From assembly GCF_002778275.1 (NCBI RefSeq), contig NZ_NESG01000002.1, forward strand, positions 310,001-374,000: a stretch of 64,000 nucleotides of DNA, given 5' to 3'. This DNA comes from Limnohabitans sp. G3-2. Its GTDB lineage: Bacteria; Pseudomonadota; Gammaproteobacteria; Burkholderiales; Burkholderiaceae_C. Position 1 is the first letter of the stretch; each line of letters opens with the position of its first letter. The notes below the pieces were generated by a model. That model saw only the letters and a program-made list of their open reading frames with translations, had not been told where the DNA came from and did no database searches. The translations under genes were made by a program, and so were the position numbers. This document shows, one piece after another, positions 1 to 9,500 of this stretch.

Positions 1-1
1 C

Positions 2-490
2 TTTTTGCAAGAGGTGGTGCACGCCATCGTGGCCGAGATCGGTGGCGCGCGCACGGGCATCCGCCTCTCACCCGTGACACCCGCCAACGGGGTGAGCGAT
101 GACCTGCCCCAGCCCTTGTTTGAGCATGTGGCGCGCTTGTTGGGCCCCATGGATTTGGCTTTTGTGCATGTGATCGAGGGCTCGACAGGCGCTGCGCGTG
201 ACCACCAGCAAGGCGAGAAAGCCTTTGACTACGCCGCCTTGCGACAGGCCTACACCCAAGCGGGCGGACGGGGGGCCTGGATGCTGAACAACGGCTACGA
301 CCTGGCCTTGGCGGATCAGTCATTGGCCCGCGGTGCGGACCTGATCGCTTTTGGCCGCCCCTTCATCGCCAACCCCGATTTGGGTGCCCGCCTGCGCCAA
401 GGCGGCCCCTTCAACACCCCCGACCGCGCCACCTTTTACGGCGGGGGGGATGCAGGGTATACCGACTACCCCTTCCTACCCACAGCTTGA
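2..490 (+). CDS. NADH:flavin oxidoreductase (old yellow enzyme family), C-terminal part
   Basis: The reading frame enters from the left edge of the window, so only the last ~162 residues are present. They match the C-terminal half of FMN-dependent old yellow enzymes such as N-ethylmaleimide reductase: an Arg-Leu-Ser-Pro stretch near the start of the fragment, a barrel strand ending in a Gly-Arg-Pro-Phe-Ile-Ala-Asn-Pro-Asp-Leu motif (phosphate-binding loop for FMN), and a Tyr-Gly-Gly-Gly-rich tail. The family reduces activated C=C bonds with NAD(P)H in the cytoplasm. The exact substrate cannot be told. It converges on copA with 13 bases between the stops and no obvious terminator between them. 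Confidence 0.88.
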   Translation, partial: FLQEVVHAIVAEIGGARTGIRLSPVTPANGVSDDLPQPLFEHVARLLGPMDLAFVHVIEGSTGAARDHQQGEKAFDYAALRQAYTQAGGRGAWMLNNGYDLALADQSLARGADLIAFGRPFIANPDLGARLRQGGPFNTPDRATFYGGGDAGYTDYPFLPTA

Positions 491-503
491 CGCAAACGGG
501 TGC

Positions 504-2711
504 TCAGGGTTTCCAGCGTTTGAGCAGCAAAGCATTGGCCATGACGCTCACCGAGCTGAGCGCCATGGCCGCGCCCGCCATCATGGGGTTGAGGTAACCC
601 AAGGCGGCCAAAGGGATGCCCGCCACGTTGTAGGCAAAAGCCCAAAAGAGGTTCTGCCGGATCTTGGCCACGGTGCGGGCCGAGATGTCGAGCGCCGCGC
701 CCACCAAGGCTACATCGCCACGCATGAGGGTGATGCCCGCCGCATGCATGGCCACATCGGTGCCGTTGCCCATGGCCATGCCCACATCGGCGGCGGCCAA
801 GGCCGGTGCATCGTTCACCCCGTCGCCCACCATGGCCACCACCTGGCCAGCCGCACGCAGTTTTTGCACCTGCGCCGACTTGTCAGCGGGCAGCACATCG
901 GCCAACACCTCGCCCATTTCGGGGCGCAAGCCCAAGCGGCGTGCCATGGCTTGCGCGGCGGCTGGGTTGTCACCCGAGATCATCACCAGCTTCAGGCCGC
1001 GCTCGCGCAGTGCGCTCAAGGCTTGCGCAGCGCCCGCTTTGGGCTCGTCGCCAAAACCCATGAGCAACAGGGCCTGCAAGCCGGCATCGGTGCGCTCGGC
1101 CAAAGCCGACAGACTGGCACCTTGCGCGCCCAACGCGTCGATGTCTTGCTGCCAAATGCCGATGTCCAAGCCTTCGTCTTGGAGCCAGCGCAAACTGCCC
1201 AAGAGCAGCTGCCGGCCGTCCACTTTGGCCAGCACGCCTTTGCCCGGCACCGCTTGCACGTCTTGGGCGGTGGGGCCTGTCAGGCCCTGCGCCTGGGCGG
1301 CACCCACCACCGCTCGCGCCAAAGGGTGTTCACTGCCGCTTTGCACCCGTGCGGCCAGGGCCAGGGCCATTTGGGCATCGTGTCCTGGAGAGGGCACATG
1401 GGCCAACAAACGCGGCTGGCCCACGGTGAGCGTGCCGGTTTTGTCAAAGGCCACGGTTTGCACGCGGTGCGCCAACTCCAGTGCCTGCACGTCTTTGATC
1501 AAAATGCCGTGCTTGGCCGCCACACCGGTGCCCGCCATGATGGCCACGGGTGTGGCCAGACCCAGGGCGCAGGGGCAGGCAATGACGAGCACCGCGACAG
1601 CGTGGATGAGCGCCGTTTCAAAATGGGCCCCCATCACCATCCATGCACCGAAGGTGAGCAAGGCGATCAGCAGCACCACGGGCACAAACACTTCGGCCAC
1701 TTGGTCCACCAAGCGCTGAATGGGCGCTTTGGCCGCTTGCGCATCTTCTACCAGGCGAATGATGCGCGAGAGCACGGTTTCGTGGCCCACGGCGGTGACG
1801 CGCATGAGCACACGCCCTTCGCCATTGATGGCGCCGCCCGTCAAGGCGGCACCGGGCGCTTTGACCACAGGCAAGGGCTCCCCAGTCAGCATGGATTCGT
1901 CCACCTGGGTTTGGCCTTCGACCAGTTCGCCGTCCAGCGGAAAACGTTCCCCGGGCCGAACCACAATGCGGTCGCCCACCAGGATTTCATCTACTGGCAC
2001 ATCGACTTCGCCGTCTTCGCCCAAGCAATGGGCTGTGTTTGGGCGCAAGGCGTGCAAGGCGCGAATCGCCTCGGTGGTCTGGCGCTTGGCACGTGTTTCC
2101 AGCCATTTGCCGAGCATCACCAAAGTGATGACCACAGCCGAACCCTCAAAGTACAGATGCGGCGCATGGCCCTCATGCGCCGTGAGCCACAACCAGACCG
2201 ACAGGGCCCACGCTGCGGTGGTGCCCAAGGCCACCAACACATCCATATTGCCCGTGAGCGCCTTCAGGGCGTGCCAACCTGCTTTGTAAAAACGTGCGCC
2301 CAACACAAATTGCACGGGCGTCGCCAGGGCAAATTGCAGCCAAGCCGGCAGCATCACATGCTGTCCCCACAGCTCCGCCAGCATGGGCAAAACCAAGGGC
2401 ATGGTCAGCAACAGGCCCATGCCCACCGGCATGAAGCCCGCCCAAGGTGTGTCTCGGCCTGCATCGGCTTGTGCTTCGGGTGTGCGGGGCTCGTAGCCCG
2501 CATCGCGCACGACTCGGCGCAAGCGTGCGTCGGTCACGTCGGCTGAAGCGACTTCGATGCGGGCCGATTCGGTGGCCAAGTTGACCGTGGCGCTGAGCAC
2601 GCCGGGCATTTTTTTCAGCGCTTTTTCGACCCGCGCCACACACGATGCGCAGGTCATGCCACCGATGCCCATGTCGTGGGTGATGGGAGATTCGATCTTG
2701 ATCTGTGTCAT
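504..2711 (-). CDS. copA: copper-translocating P-type ATPase
   Basis: 735 residues, normal for a P1B-type ATPase with a single metal-binding domain. The N-terminal HMA domain carries Met-Thr-Cys-Ala-Ser-Cys (Cys21, Cys24). Transmembrane helices follow. The phosphatase loop has Thr-Gly-Glu-Pro at ~276-279, the membrane metal site is Cys-Pro-Cys at 379-381, and the phosphorylated Asp is 423 in Asp-Lys-Thr-Gly-Thr. A Gly-Asp-Gly-Val-Asn-Asp hinge lies near residue 640. The Cys-Pro-Cys site and HMA motif point to Cu(I) export from the cytoplasm. It diverges from a CopZ-like chaperone gene 65 bases away, so the intergenic region probably holds a copper-responsive promoter, although no clear CueR site was recognised. 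Confidence 0.95.
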   Translation of the reverse strand: MTQIKIESPITHDMGIGGMTCASCVARVEKALKKMPGVLSATVNLATESARIEVASADVTDARLRRVVRDAGYEPRTPEAQADAGRDTPWAGFMPVGMGLLLTMPLVLPMLAELWGQHVMLPAWLQFALATPVQFVLGARFYKAGWHALKALTGNMDVLVALGTTAAWALSVWLWLTAHEGHAPHLYFEGSAVVITLVMLGKWLETRAKRQTTEAIRALHALRPNTAHCLGEDGEVDVPVDEILVGDRIVVRPGERFPLDGELVEGQTQVDESMLTGEPLPVVKAPGAALTGGAINGEGRVLMRVTAVGHETVLSRIIRLVEDAQAAKAPIQRLVDQVAEVFVPVVLLIALLTFGAWMVMGAHFETALIHAVAVLVIACPCALGLATPVAIMAGTGVAAKHGILIKDVQALELAHRVQTVAFDKTGTLTVGQPRLLAHVPSPGHDAQMALALAARVQSGSEHPLARAVVGAAQAQGLTGPTAQDVQAVPGKGVLAKVDGRQLLLGSLRWLQDEGLDIGIWQQDIDALGAQGASLSALAERTDAGLQALLLMGFGDEPKAGAAQALSALRERGLKLVMISGDNPAAAQAMARRLGLRPEMGEVLADVLPADKSAQVQKLRAAGQVVAMVGDGVNDAPALAAADVGMAMGNGTDVAMHAAGITLMRGDVALVGAALDISARTVAKIRQNLFWAFAYNVAGIPLAALGYLNPMMAGAAMALSSVSVMANALLLKRWKP

Positions 2712-2776
2712 GGCATGAAGCCCTTATTGGTCTATGCTTTGACGAACGTTCAACAACCCATTGGAAGTGATCCATC

Positions 2777-2974
2777 ATGAACCACATTTTCACTGTTGAA
2801 GGCATGAGCTGTGGCCACTGCGAAAAAGCCGTCACCAAAGCTTTGTTGTCTTTGGATGCACAAGCCAAGGTTGTGATCGACCGCACACACAACTCCGTGC
2901 AAGTGGATTCCGACATGGACCGCGAGGCTTTGGCCCAGGCCATTGCCGATGAAGGTTACCGCGTCAGCGCCTGA
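2777..2974 (+). CDS. copZ: CopZ-like copper chaperone (HMA domain)
   Basis: A 65-residue single heavy-metal-associated domain with the Gly-Met-Ser-Cys-Gly-His-Cys motif (Cys12, Cys15) and the usual closing Gly-Tyr. Such proteins carry Cu(I) in the cytoplasm to the N-terminal domain of CopA. It is divergent from copA, which supports the role. A Met-Ser-Cys-Gly-His-Cys motif is more frequent in copper than in mercury carriers, and no mer genes are present. Confidence 0.88.
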   Translation: MNHIFTVEGMSCGHCEKAVTKALLSLDAQAKVVIDRTHNSVQVDSDMDREALAQAIADEGYRVSA

Positions 2975-2999
2975 ATTTTTAACCCAACGGGAGTTTCAC

Positions 3000-3194
3000 A
3001 TGAGCAAAAACATTGGCAACATCGAACGCATCATCCGAATCGTGGGCGGTCTCGTCTTGATCGCTTTGGCCGCGACCAATACCGTGGGCGTTTGGGGTTG
3101 GGTGGGCCTGGTGCCATTGGCCACAGGCTTGACGGGTTGGTGCCCGCCCTACAGCTTGCTGGGCATCAACACATGCAAAAACAAAAACACCTGA
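3000..3194 (+). CDS. DUF2892 family inner-membrane protein
   Basis: 64 residues starting at the ATG preceded by GGGAG at good distance. It has the DUF2892 pattern: an N-terminal Asn-Ile-Gly-x-Ile-Glu-Arg-x-Ile-Arg segment, two hydrophobic helices, and a Gly-Trp-Cys-Pro-Pro-Tyr-x-Leu-Leu-Gly-x-Asn-Thr-Cys C-terminus. Related domains occur in YgaP-like rhodanese proteins, where the two conserved cysteines lie at the membrane face. It lies 25 bases after the CopZ-like gene and may be co-transcribed with it. Its function is unknown. Confidence 0.85.
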   Translation: MSKNIGNIERIIRIVGGLVLIALAATNTVGVWGWVGLVPLATGLTGWCPPYSLLGINTCKNKNT

Positions 3195-3276
3195 TAACGA
3201 ACAAGTGGCTGATGACTGATTTTCAAGATTGACACAGGTCAATCTTGTTGGCGCTGCACATGGGTAAGCTGTATGC

Positions 3277-4131
3277 ATGCGCGAACCATCACCCCCACCG
3301 CCAAAACCAACACGCCCTGAGCTGTTTTTACCGCCCATCTTGCCCCTCCTGAAAGACCAGCCCATGCAATGGCTGGCTTTGGGTTTCAAAGATTTGGCAC
3401 GCTCACCCCTGTTGAGCATGCTGCATGGCTTGGTTCTGGCTGTGCTGGGGGGCCTCATCACCTGGGCAGCACACGATCGCTTTTGGTTGCTGGCGGGCTC
3501 TATGTCTGGCTTCATGGTGGTTGCACCGGTTTTGGCCACCAGTTTGTACGCGATGAGCCGAGCCATGGAGCGGGGTGAAAAAGTTGATTTGCAACTGTTG
3601 GTCAACACCTGGACCCAGTGGCAGATGCGCTTGCGGCGTGAACCCGACAGTTATTGGAGCCTGATCCGTTTCGGCTTGTTGTTGGGGCTTGCGGCCACAG
3701 GCTGGGTCATCACCTCGGCCGCCTTGATCACTTTGTTGGCGCCTGTACCGATCCATACACCGCTCGATTTCATCCGCCATGTCGTTTTGGCCAAGCAAGG
3801 CCATTTGTTCGAGATGTGGGTGGGTTTGGGCGCCATGATGGCCTTGCCCATGTTTGCCTCGAGTGTCATTTCCATGCCATTGCTGCTGGACCGCCGCGTC
3901 ACCGTGTTGCAAGCGGTGCTGACCAGCTGGAAAGCGGTGCTGACGCACCCCTTCCAGATGACTTTTTGGGCATTTCTCATTGTGGGCTTCAGCTTGCTGG
4001 GCATTTGTTCCTTGTTCTTGGGTTTGATTTTGGTGGTCCCCATGCTTGGCCACGGCAGCTGGCACGCCTATCGCCACATGGTGGATGTGTCCGATTTGGG
4101 TGAACGCCTCACCGAGCAAGGTGAGCGCTGA
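3277..4131 (+). CDS. DUF2189 domain membrane protein
   Basis: 284 residues with a proline-rich cytoplasmic N-terminus and about six hydrophobic segments. The DUF2189 signature is visible as Phe-Met-Val-Val-Ala-Pro-x-Leu-Ala-Thr followed by Tyr-Ala-Met-Ser-Arg-x-x-Glu-Arg-Gly-Glu at roughly residues 72-93. These are uncharacterised inner-membrane proteins common in Proteobacteria. The stop codon overlaps the ATG of the next small gene by one base, so the two are probably translated together. Confidence 0.85.
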   Translation: MREPSPPPPKPTRPELFLPPILPLLKDQPMQWLALGFKDLARSPLLSMLHGLVLAVLGGLITWAAHDRFWLLAGSMSGFMVVAPVLATSLYAMSRAMERGEKVDLQLLVNTWTQWQMRLRREPDSYWSLIRFGLLLGLAATGWVITSAALITLLAPVPIHTPLDFIRHVVLAKQGHLFEMWVGLGAMMALPMFASSVISMPLLLDRRVTVLQAVLTSWKAVLTHPFQMTFWAFLIVGFSLLGICSLFLGLILVVPMLGHGSWHAYRHMVDVSDLGERLTEQGER

Positions 4132-4340
4132 TGTTCGGATTCAGCGAAGAACAATTTGCCTGGTTCGGCCTGACCATTGGTGTTGGGGCCTTCATGCTCT
4201 ACATGCTTTTCATCATTGCGCAGTTGGCCTGGGAATCCAAAGCCGGAAAATTTGGAACTTTTGTTATTTTTTTAGGCTTAGCTTTTGGCATGCTGGGTTT
4301 TGTGGCCAAAGGGGTCATCCAATGGCTGATCGGTGGCTGA
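4131..4340 (+). CDS. DUF2788 family small membrane protein
   Basis: 69 residues with two transmembrane helices, the size and layout of the DUF2788 family: an N-terminal acidic Phe-Ser-Glu-Glu-Gln, the first helix, a short Trp-Glu-Ser-Lys-Ala-Gly-Lys loop, and the second helix. Function unknown. It overlaps the upstream DUF2189 gene and ends at the edge of the candidate origin region. Confidence 0.85.
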   Translation: MFGFSEEQFAWFGLTIGVGAFMLYMLFIIAQLAWESKAGKFGTFVIFLGLAFGMLGFVAKGVIQWLIGG

Positions 4341-4598
4341 AATCAGCCCGGGATAAAGCTGTGGATAAAAAACATGAAAGAGCAGGGTTATCCACAGCTT
4401 GGTCTGTCGTGGCCAAGTTGTTCATTTTGACGAGACAGCAAAAAACCAGACTCACACACACCCTTGAAAGCAGGATAAGTCTATGTCAGTACTCAATAAA
4501 AATGACTTGTGCACAGAAGAAGCCTGGCCTTACTACTACGACTATTTAAAGATATAAAACCATAGAGAGATAGCAAAAAAGAAGTGCGCTGTTAAGAT
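4341..4598. other. candidate replication origin (oriC-like intergenic region)
   Basis: This non-coding stretch before minC has the ordered parts of a bacterial origin. There are two perfect TTATCCACA DnaA boxes in inverted orientation (4360-4368 and 4388-4396), a near-match TTGTGCACA at 4507-4515, a short GC-rich patch at 4521-4529, a trinucleotide run TTA CTA CTA CGA CTA at 4530-4544, and an AT-rich stretch (about 4545-4575). The order box, GC patch, trio run, AT-rich DNA is that described for the DnaA-trio unwinding element. Four parS sites 7-9 kb away fit an origin-proximal position. The canonical dnaA-dnaN genes are not in view, so it may instead be a DnaA-regulated promoter or titration site. 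Confidence 0.5.
4356..4400. repeat. 13-bp perfect inverted repeat containing paired DnaA boxes
   Basis: AAGCTGTGGATAA at 4356-4368 is exactly repeated in inverted form at 4388-4400, with a 19-base spacer. Each arm contains one consensus DnaA box. There is no T-tract after the right arm, so it is unlikely to be a rho-independent terminator. Confidence 0.75.
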
Positions 4599-4625
4599 TT
4601 GCACCTTTCCATCCCAGTCTGCACC

Positions 4626-5396
4626 ATGGCGATCGTTTCAGAAGACCCTTCTCAACCCTGTTACGACATCAAAAGCGCTGATTTGTCCTTGTTGGCTTTG
4701 TTGCTCAAGACGACGGACATTTCCGCTGTGGCTTTGGCATTGAAGCAGCAGTTGGCGGAGACACCTGCTTTTTTTGAGCAAGACCCTGTCGTGGTGGATG
4801 TGAGTGCTTTGGGTCTAGAAGCCGATCAAACACTGGACTTGTCGGCTTTGATGGCTGTTTTGCGTGAACACCAATTGGTCCCCTTGGCCATCAAAGGAGC
4901 CCATGAGGCGCTTTTGGCGCAAGCCAAGGGTCTGGGCTTGGTGGATGCAACAGACGCCCGAATTCGGCGCTCTGTGCCCCTTGAACAGCCCTCTGCGCCA
5001 GAGACTGCACCTGCCCCCATCGTTGCACAGCCCGCCACGGTGGCCCCATGGGGTGCGATGGTCATTGACAAACCATTGCGATCCGGTCAGCAGGTGTACG
5101 CCAAAGGCCGTGATTTGGTTGTTTTGGCCATGGTCAACGCCGGTGCCGAAGTGATTGCCGATGGGCATATCCATGTTTATGGTGCATTGCGTGGCAAAGC
5201 CATTGCAGGTGCACGCGGCAACACACAAGCGCAAATTTTTGCCCAAGTGATGGAGCCCGAATTGATTTCCATCGCGGGTGTTTACCGCACCAGCGAAAAT
5301 GCTTTACCCAAAGATGTTCTGGGCCAGGTGGCCCAGGTGTGTTTGCAATCTGGCCCCGATGGGGACAAATTGCTCATCACAGCCCTCAAGTCCTGA
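4626..5396 (+). CDS. minC: septum site-determining protein MinC
   Basis: 256 residues from the ATG chosen here; a TTG nine codons upstream is also possible. MinC inhibits FtsZ polymerisation away from midcell. The N-terminal domain (~1-100) begins with the Asp-Ile-Lys-Ser-Ala-Asp-Leu pattern typical of MinC. After an Ala/Pro-rich linker, the C-terminal beta-helix domain (~residues 140-250) contains the Leu-Arg-Ser-Gly-Gln-Gln-Val-Tyr-Ala start and the Gly-His-Ile-His-Val-Tyr-Gly-Ala-Leu-Arg-Gly-Lys-Ala core. It is the first gene of a minCDE operon, 30 bases before minD. Confidence 0.95.
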   Translation: MAIVSEDPSQPCYDIKSADLSLLALLLKTTDISAVALALKQQLAETPAFFEQDPVVVDVSALGLEADQTLDLSALMAVLREHQLVPLAIKGAHEALLAQAKGLGLVDATDARIRRSVPLEQPSAPETAPAPIVAQPATVAPWGAMVIDKPLRSGQQVYAKGRDLVVLAMVNAGAEVIADGHIHVYGALRGKAIAGARGNTQAQIFAQVMEPELISIAGVYRTSENALPKDVLGQVAQVCLQSGPDGDKLLITALKS

Positions 5397-5426
5397 TTTT
5401 TCAATCGCGTCCAAGAAAGTTTTTCC

Positions 5427-6242
5427 ATGGCAAAAATCGTTGTTGTGACCTCTGGCAAAGGCGGCGTGGGTAAAACCACGACCAGTGCCAGTTTCGCTAC
5501 CGGCCTGGCCCTGCGGGGCTTCAAAACCGCTGTCATTGACTTTGATGTGGGTCTGCGCAATCTGGACCTGATCATGGGCTGTGAGCGTCGTGTGGTGTAT
5601 GACCTGATCAATGTGATCCAGGGCGAAGCCAATTTGAACCAAGCCCTCATCAAAGACAAACAGTGCGAGAACTTGTTTGTGCTGGCAGCTTCGCAAACCC
5701 GTGACAAAGACGCTTTGTCGCAAGAGGGTGTCGAAAAGGTTTTGAACGACCTGAGTGGCATGGGTTTCGAGTACATCGTCTGCGACTCGCCTGCGGGCAT
5801 CGAGACGGGTGCCCTGATGGCCATGCACTTTGCCGATGAGGCCTTGGTGGTGACCAACCCCGAAGTGTCTTCGGTGCGCGATTCCGACCGCATTTTGGGC
5901 ATGTTGGGCAGCAAAACCAAACGCGCCATCGAGGGTTCAGAACCCATCAAAGAACACCTGTTGATCACCCGGTACAACCCCAACCGGGTGGAAGAAGGAC
6001 AGATGTTGTCCTTGCAAGACATTCAGGACATCTTGCGCATCAAGTTGTTGGGTGTGATTCCTGAAAGCGAAAACGTCTTGCAGGCTTCGAACCAAGGCAC
6101 ACCTGCGATCCACATGGCCAACAGCGATGTGTCGGAAGCCTACAAAGACGTGATCGATCGATTCTTGGGTGAAGACAAGCCCATGCGTTTCATCGAAGCG
6201 GAAAAGCCTGGTTTCTTCAAACGTTTGTTTGGAGGCAAGTGA
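5427..6242 (+). CDS. minD: septum site-determining ATPase MinD
   Basis: 271 residues. The deviant Walker A motif Gly-Lys-Gly-Gly-Val-Gly-Lys-Thr-Thr sits at ~10-18, and Asp-Phe-Asp-Val-Gly-Leu-Arg-Asn-Leu-Asp follows. The last residues form the amphipathic membrane-targeting helix (Gly-Phe-Phe-Lys-Arg-Leu-Phe-Gly-Gly-Lys). MinD binds the membrane when ATP-bound, recruits MinC and oscillates with MinE. It is three bases upstream of minE. Confidence 0.98.
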   Translation: MAKIVVVTSGKGGVGKTTTSASFATGLALRGFKTAVIDFDVGLRNLDLIMGCERRVVYDLINVIQGEANLNQALIKDKQCENLFVLAASQTRDKDALSQEGVEKVLNDLSGMGFEYIVCDSPAGIETGALMAMHFADEALVVTNPEVSSVRDSDRILGMLGSKTKRAIEGSEPIKEHLLITRYNPNRVEEGQMLSLQDIQDILRIKLLGVIPESENVLQASNQGTPAIHMANSDVSEAYKDVIDRFLGEDKPMRFIEAEKPGFFKRLFGGK

Positions 6243-6245
6243 GCC

Positions 6246-6506
6246 ATGTCCTTTCTTTCCTTCCTGCTGGGTGAAAAGAAGAAAACCGCCAGCGTTGCCA
6301 AAGAGCGCTTGCAGATCATCTTGGCCCATGAGCGCAGCGGTCGCAACGTGGCCGAACCCGATTACTTGCCCGATCTGCAACGTGAGTTGGTCGCGGTGAT
6401 CAGCAAGTACATCAAAATCAATCCCAACGACATCAAAGTCAATTTGGAACGTCAGGACAATCTGGAAGTGCTCGAAGTCAAAATCGAACTGCCAGACGCG
6501 CGCTGA
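6246..6506 (+). CDS. minE: cell division topological specificity factor MinE
   Basis: 86 residues, normal size. The N-terminus (Ser-Phe-Leu-Ser-Phe-Leu-Leu-Gly) is the membrane-binding segment. The anti-MinCD helix contains [13 protein letters not shown]. The rest is the dimerisation domain. MinE stimulates MinD ATPase activity, which sets the pole-to-pole oscillation. It is the last gene of minCDE and is followed by a strong terminator. Confidence 0.97.
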   Translation: MSFLSFLLGEKKKTASVAKERLQIILAHERSGRNVAEPDYLPDLQRELVAVISKYIKINPNDIKVNLERQDNLEVLEVKIELPDAR

Positions 6507-6539
6507 ATTTGTTTCGGCCCAAGGGCCTGAGCCTAAATG

Positions 6540-6572
6540 AACCATCGCCCTGAAAAGGGCGATGGTTTTTTT
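6540..6572 (+). terminator. rho-independent terminator of minCDE
   Basis: A perfect 12-bp stem (AACCATCGCCCT and its complement) with a GAAA tetraloop is followed directly by seven T residues. It lies 33 bases after the minE stop and just before the end of the convergent indolepyruvate oxidoreductase gene. Confidence 0.93.
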
Positions 6573-6586
6573 GTGGCGCCTTTGCG

Positions 6587-9500
6587 TTATGGCGCGCTCA
6601 GTGAAGCCCACAAAGTCCGTGCAGCACGGATGTTGCGTTCCTTGACATGGCCAAAGCCTTTGATGTTCTCCGGCACACGCGCCACACGCAGTGCATGGTC
6701 ATGTGAATCGGCCGTCAAATTGTTCAGCACGCCATCGATGTGTTGCACATATTCGCGTATCAATGCACGCTCGGTTTGGCGCTCCTCGGTTTTGCCGAAG
6801 TAGTCCAGTTTGGTGCCGCGCAGCCCTTTGAGTTGGGCCAATATTTTGAAGCCCGTCAGCATGATGGGGCCAAACTTTCGCTTGACCAGTTCACCTTGTT
6901 TGTTGTGCTTCGCCCAAAGGGGCGGGGCCAGGTGGTAATGCACTTTGAAGTCACCTTCAAAGCTATTTTGAATGCGCTCCATGAAGCCTGTTTGCGTGTG
7001 CAGACGGGCCACTTCGTATTCGTCTTTGTAGGCCATCAGGCGGTACAACTGACGCGCCACCGTGTCGCTGAGCTGGGTTTTGCCCAAAGGCGCTTCGGTG
7101 GCTTGAACGCGCGCCACGATGCTTTGGTAAAGCTGTGCGTAGGTGCTGTCTTGGTAGTCGGTCAAGCGTGCCATGCGGTCGGCGATCAGGTCTTCCAGAG
7201 ATTCGCGTTTTTTGAATTGGATGACTTGTGCAGGTTGCATGTGCTTCATCAAGGCATCCAGCTGGTGCGCGGCGTGCCTGCCCCATTCGAAAGCAGCCAG
7301 GTTGTTTTTGACCTGCACGTCGTTGAGCTCGATGGCCCGCACCAAAGACTCGCGGTGCAAAGGCACCCAACCTTTTTGCCAGGCGTAACCCAGGATCATC
7401 GGGTTGACATAAATGGTGTCGCCCATGAGTTGCTTGGCCAAGGCATCGGCATCGAATGTACCCACGCCCTCTGCACCCACTTGCGCGGTGATTTCGGCCA
7501 CACATTGCTCAGCCGGGTTTTGCCAGTTGCCGTTTTTCACAAAGGCGGCGGTGGGGGTGCTGTTGCTGTTCAGGGCCACATGGGTGCGGCCTGCGCGCAT
7601 GCGCAAGGTGGTTTCTTTGGAGGCGCTCACGATCGGGTCACAGCCGATGATCAGGTCGGCGGCGGCCATGCTCACGCGCGTGGTGCGGATCTCCTCTTGC
7701 GTGTTGGCCAGCAAGATGTGGCTCCAGGTGGCGCCGCCTTTTTGCGCCAAGCCTGCGGAGTCTTGCGTGACGATGCCCTTGCCTTCCATGTGCGCCGCCA
7801 TGCCCAACAACTGGCCAATGGTGATGACACCCGTGCCACCCACGCCGGCCACCACCATGCCCCAAGGCTGATGGATGGCGGGCAGTGTGGGCTCTGGCAG
7901 TGCGCCCAAGTGGGCCGGGTTGATTTGGGTGGTGGAAGCTGTGGCCTTCTTTTTGAAGGTGCCACCCTCCACCGTGACAAAGCTTGGGCAAAAGCCTTTG
8001 AGGCAGCTGGTGTCTTTGTTGCAGGTGCTTTGGTTGATGGTGCGCTTTCGGCCCAAAGGGGTTTCGAGCGGTTCGACCGACAGGCAATTGGACTGCACAC
8101 CGCAGTCGCCACAGCCTTCGCACACCTCTTCGTTGATCATCACGCGCACAGCAGGGTCCACCATGGTGCCGCGTTTGCGGCGGCGGCGTTTTTCAGTGGC
8201 ACAGGTCTGGTCATAAATGATGACGGTGGTGCCTTTGATCTCGCGCATTTCGCGTTGAATGCTGTCGAGCTCATCCCGGTGGAACACGCGCACGCCTTCG
8301 GCCAGGCTCACGCCATCGTATTTTTCGGGTTCGTCGGTCACCACCACAATGCGCTGCGCCCCTTCGGCTTTCATGCTCATGGCGATTTGCACCACGCTGT
8401 GGCCCTCTGACCGTTCACCCACAGGTTGGCCGCCCGTCATGGCGACGGCGTCGTTGTACAAAATTTTGTAGGTGATGTTCACGCCCGAGGCCACGCTTTG
8501 CCGCACGGCCAGCAGGCCGCTGTGGAAATAGGTCCCGTCGCCGATGTTGGCAAACATGTGTTGGTCGGTGCTGAAGGGTTGCTGCCCTGTCCATGGCACG
8601 CCTTCGCCCCCCATTTGTGTGAAGCCCACGGTGCTTCGGTCCATCCAGATGCTCATGAAGTGGCAGCCGATGCCGGCCATGGCGCGTGAGCCTTCGGGCA
8701 CCTTGGTGGAGGTGTTGTGCGGGCAACCCGAGCAGAACCAAGGGGTGCGGTCCGCTGCTGCGCCCAGGGTCAAGGTTTGCAATGATTTTTCTTTGGCATC
8801 CAGCAGGGCCAGGTGTGCGTCGATGCGGGCCGTGGTGTCGGCGTCCACTCCCATTTTCTTCAAGCGTTTGGCAACCGCTCGGGCAATCAAGGCAGGGGTC
8901 AGGTCGGCATTGGCCCGCAGCAATGTGCGTTCGCTGGGGTTGGGAATGGACCACTCACCGCCAGAGGTGTCGCCCTCGGCTTCGTCAAACTTGCCCAAAA
9001 TTTTCGGGCGCACATCGTCGCGCCAGTTGTACAGCTCTTCTTTCAGTTGGTATTCGATGACCTGGCGCTTTTCTTCGACCACCAAAATCTCGCGCAGCCC
9101 GGTGGCGAACTCGCGTGTGGTTTGCGCCTCGAGTGGCCACACCACACCCACCTTGTGCACCCGGATGCCCAGGCGTTGGCAGGTGGTGTCATCGAGGCCC
9201 AGGTCGAGCAAGGCTTGGCGCGTGTCGTTGTAGGCCTTGCCGCTGGCGATCAGGCCGAATCGATCGTTGGGGCCTTGGATGACGTTGTGGTTGAGCTTGT
9301 TGGCGCGGATGTAGGCGAGCGCCGCATACCACTTGTAGTCGAACAAACGGGCCTCTTGTTCCAGCGCGGTGTCGGGCCAGCGGATGTGCACGCCGCCGGG
9401 GGGCATGACGAAATCCGGCAAGACAATTTGCACGCGTTCGGGGTCGATGTGCGCGGTGGCACTGGACTCGACGATTTCCTGGATGGTCTTCATGCCCGAC

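Noticed and set aside
351-2546. A long plus-strand frame antisense to copA
   Set aside because: His/Gln/Gly-rich composition with no domain, while the opposite strand encodes a complete copper ATPase.
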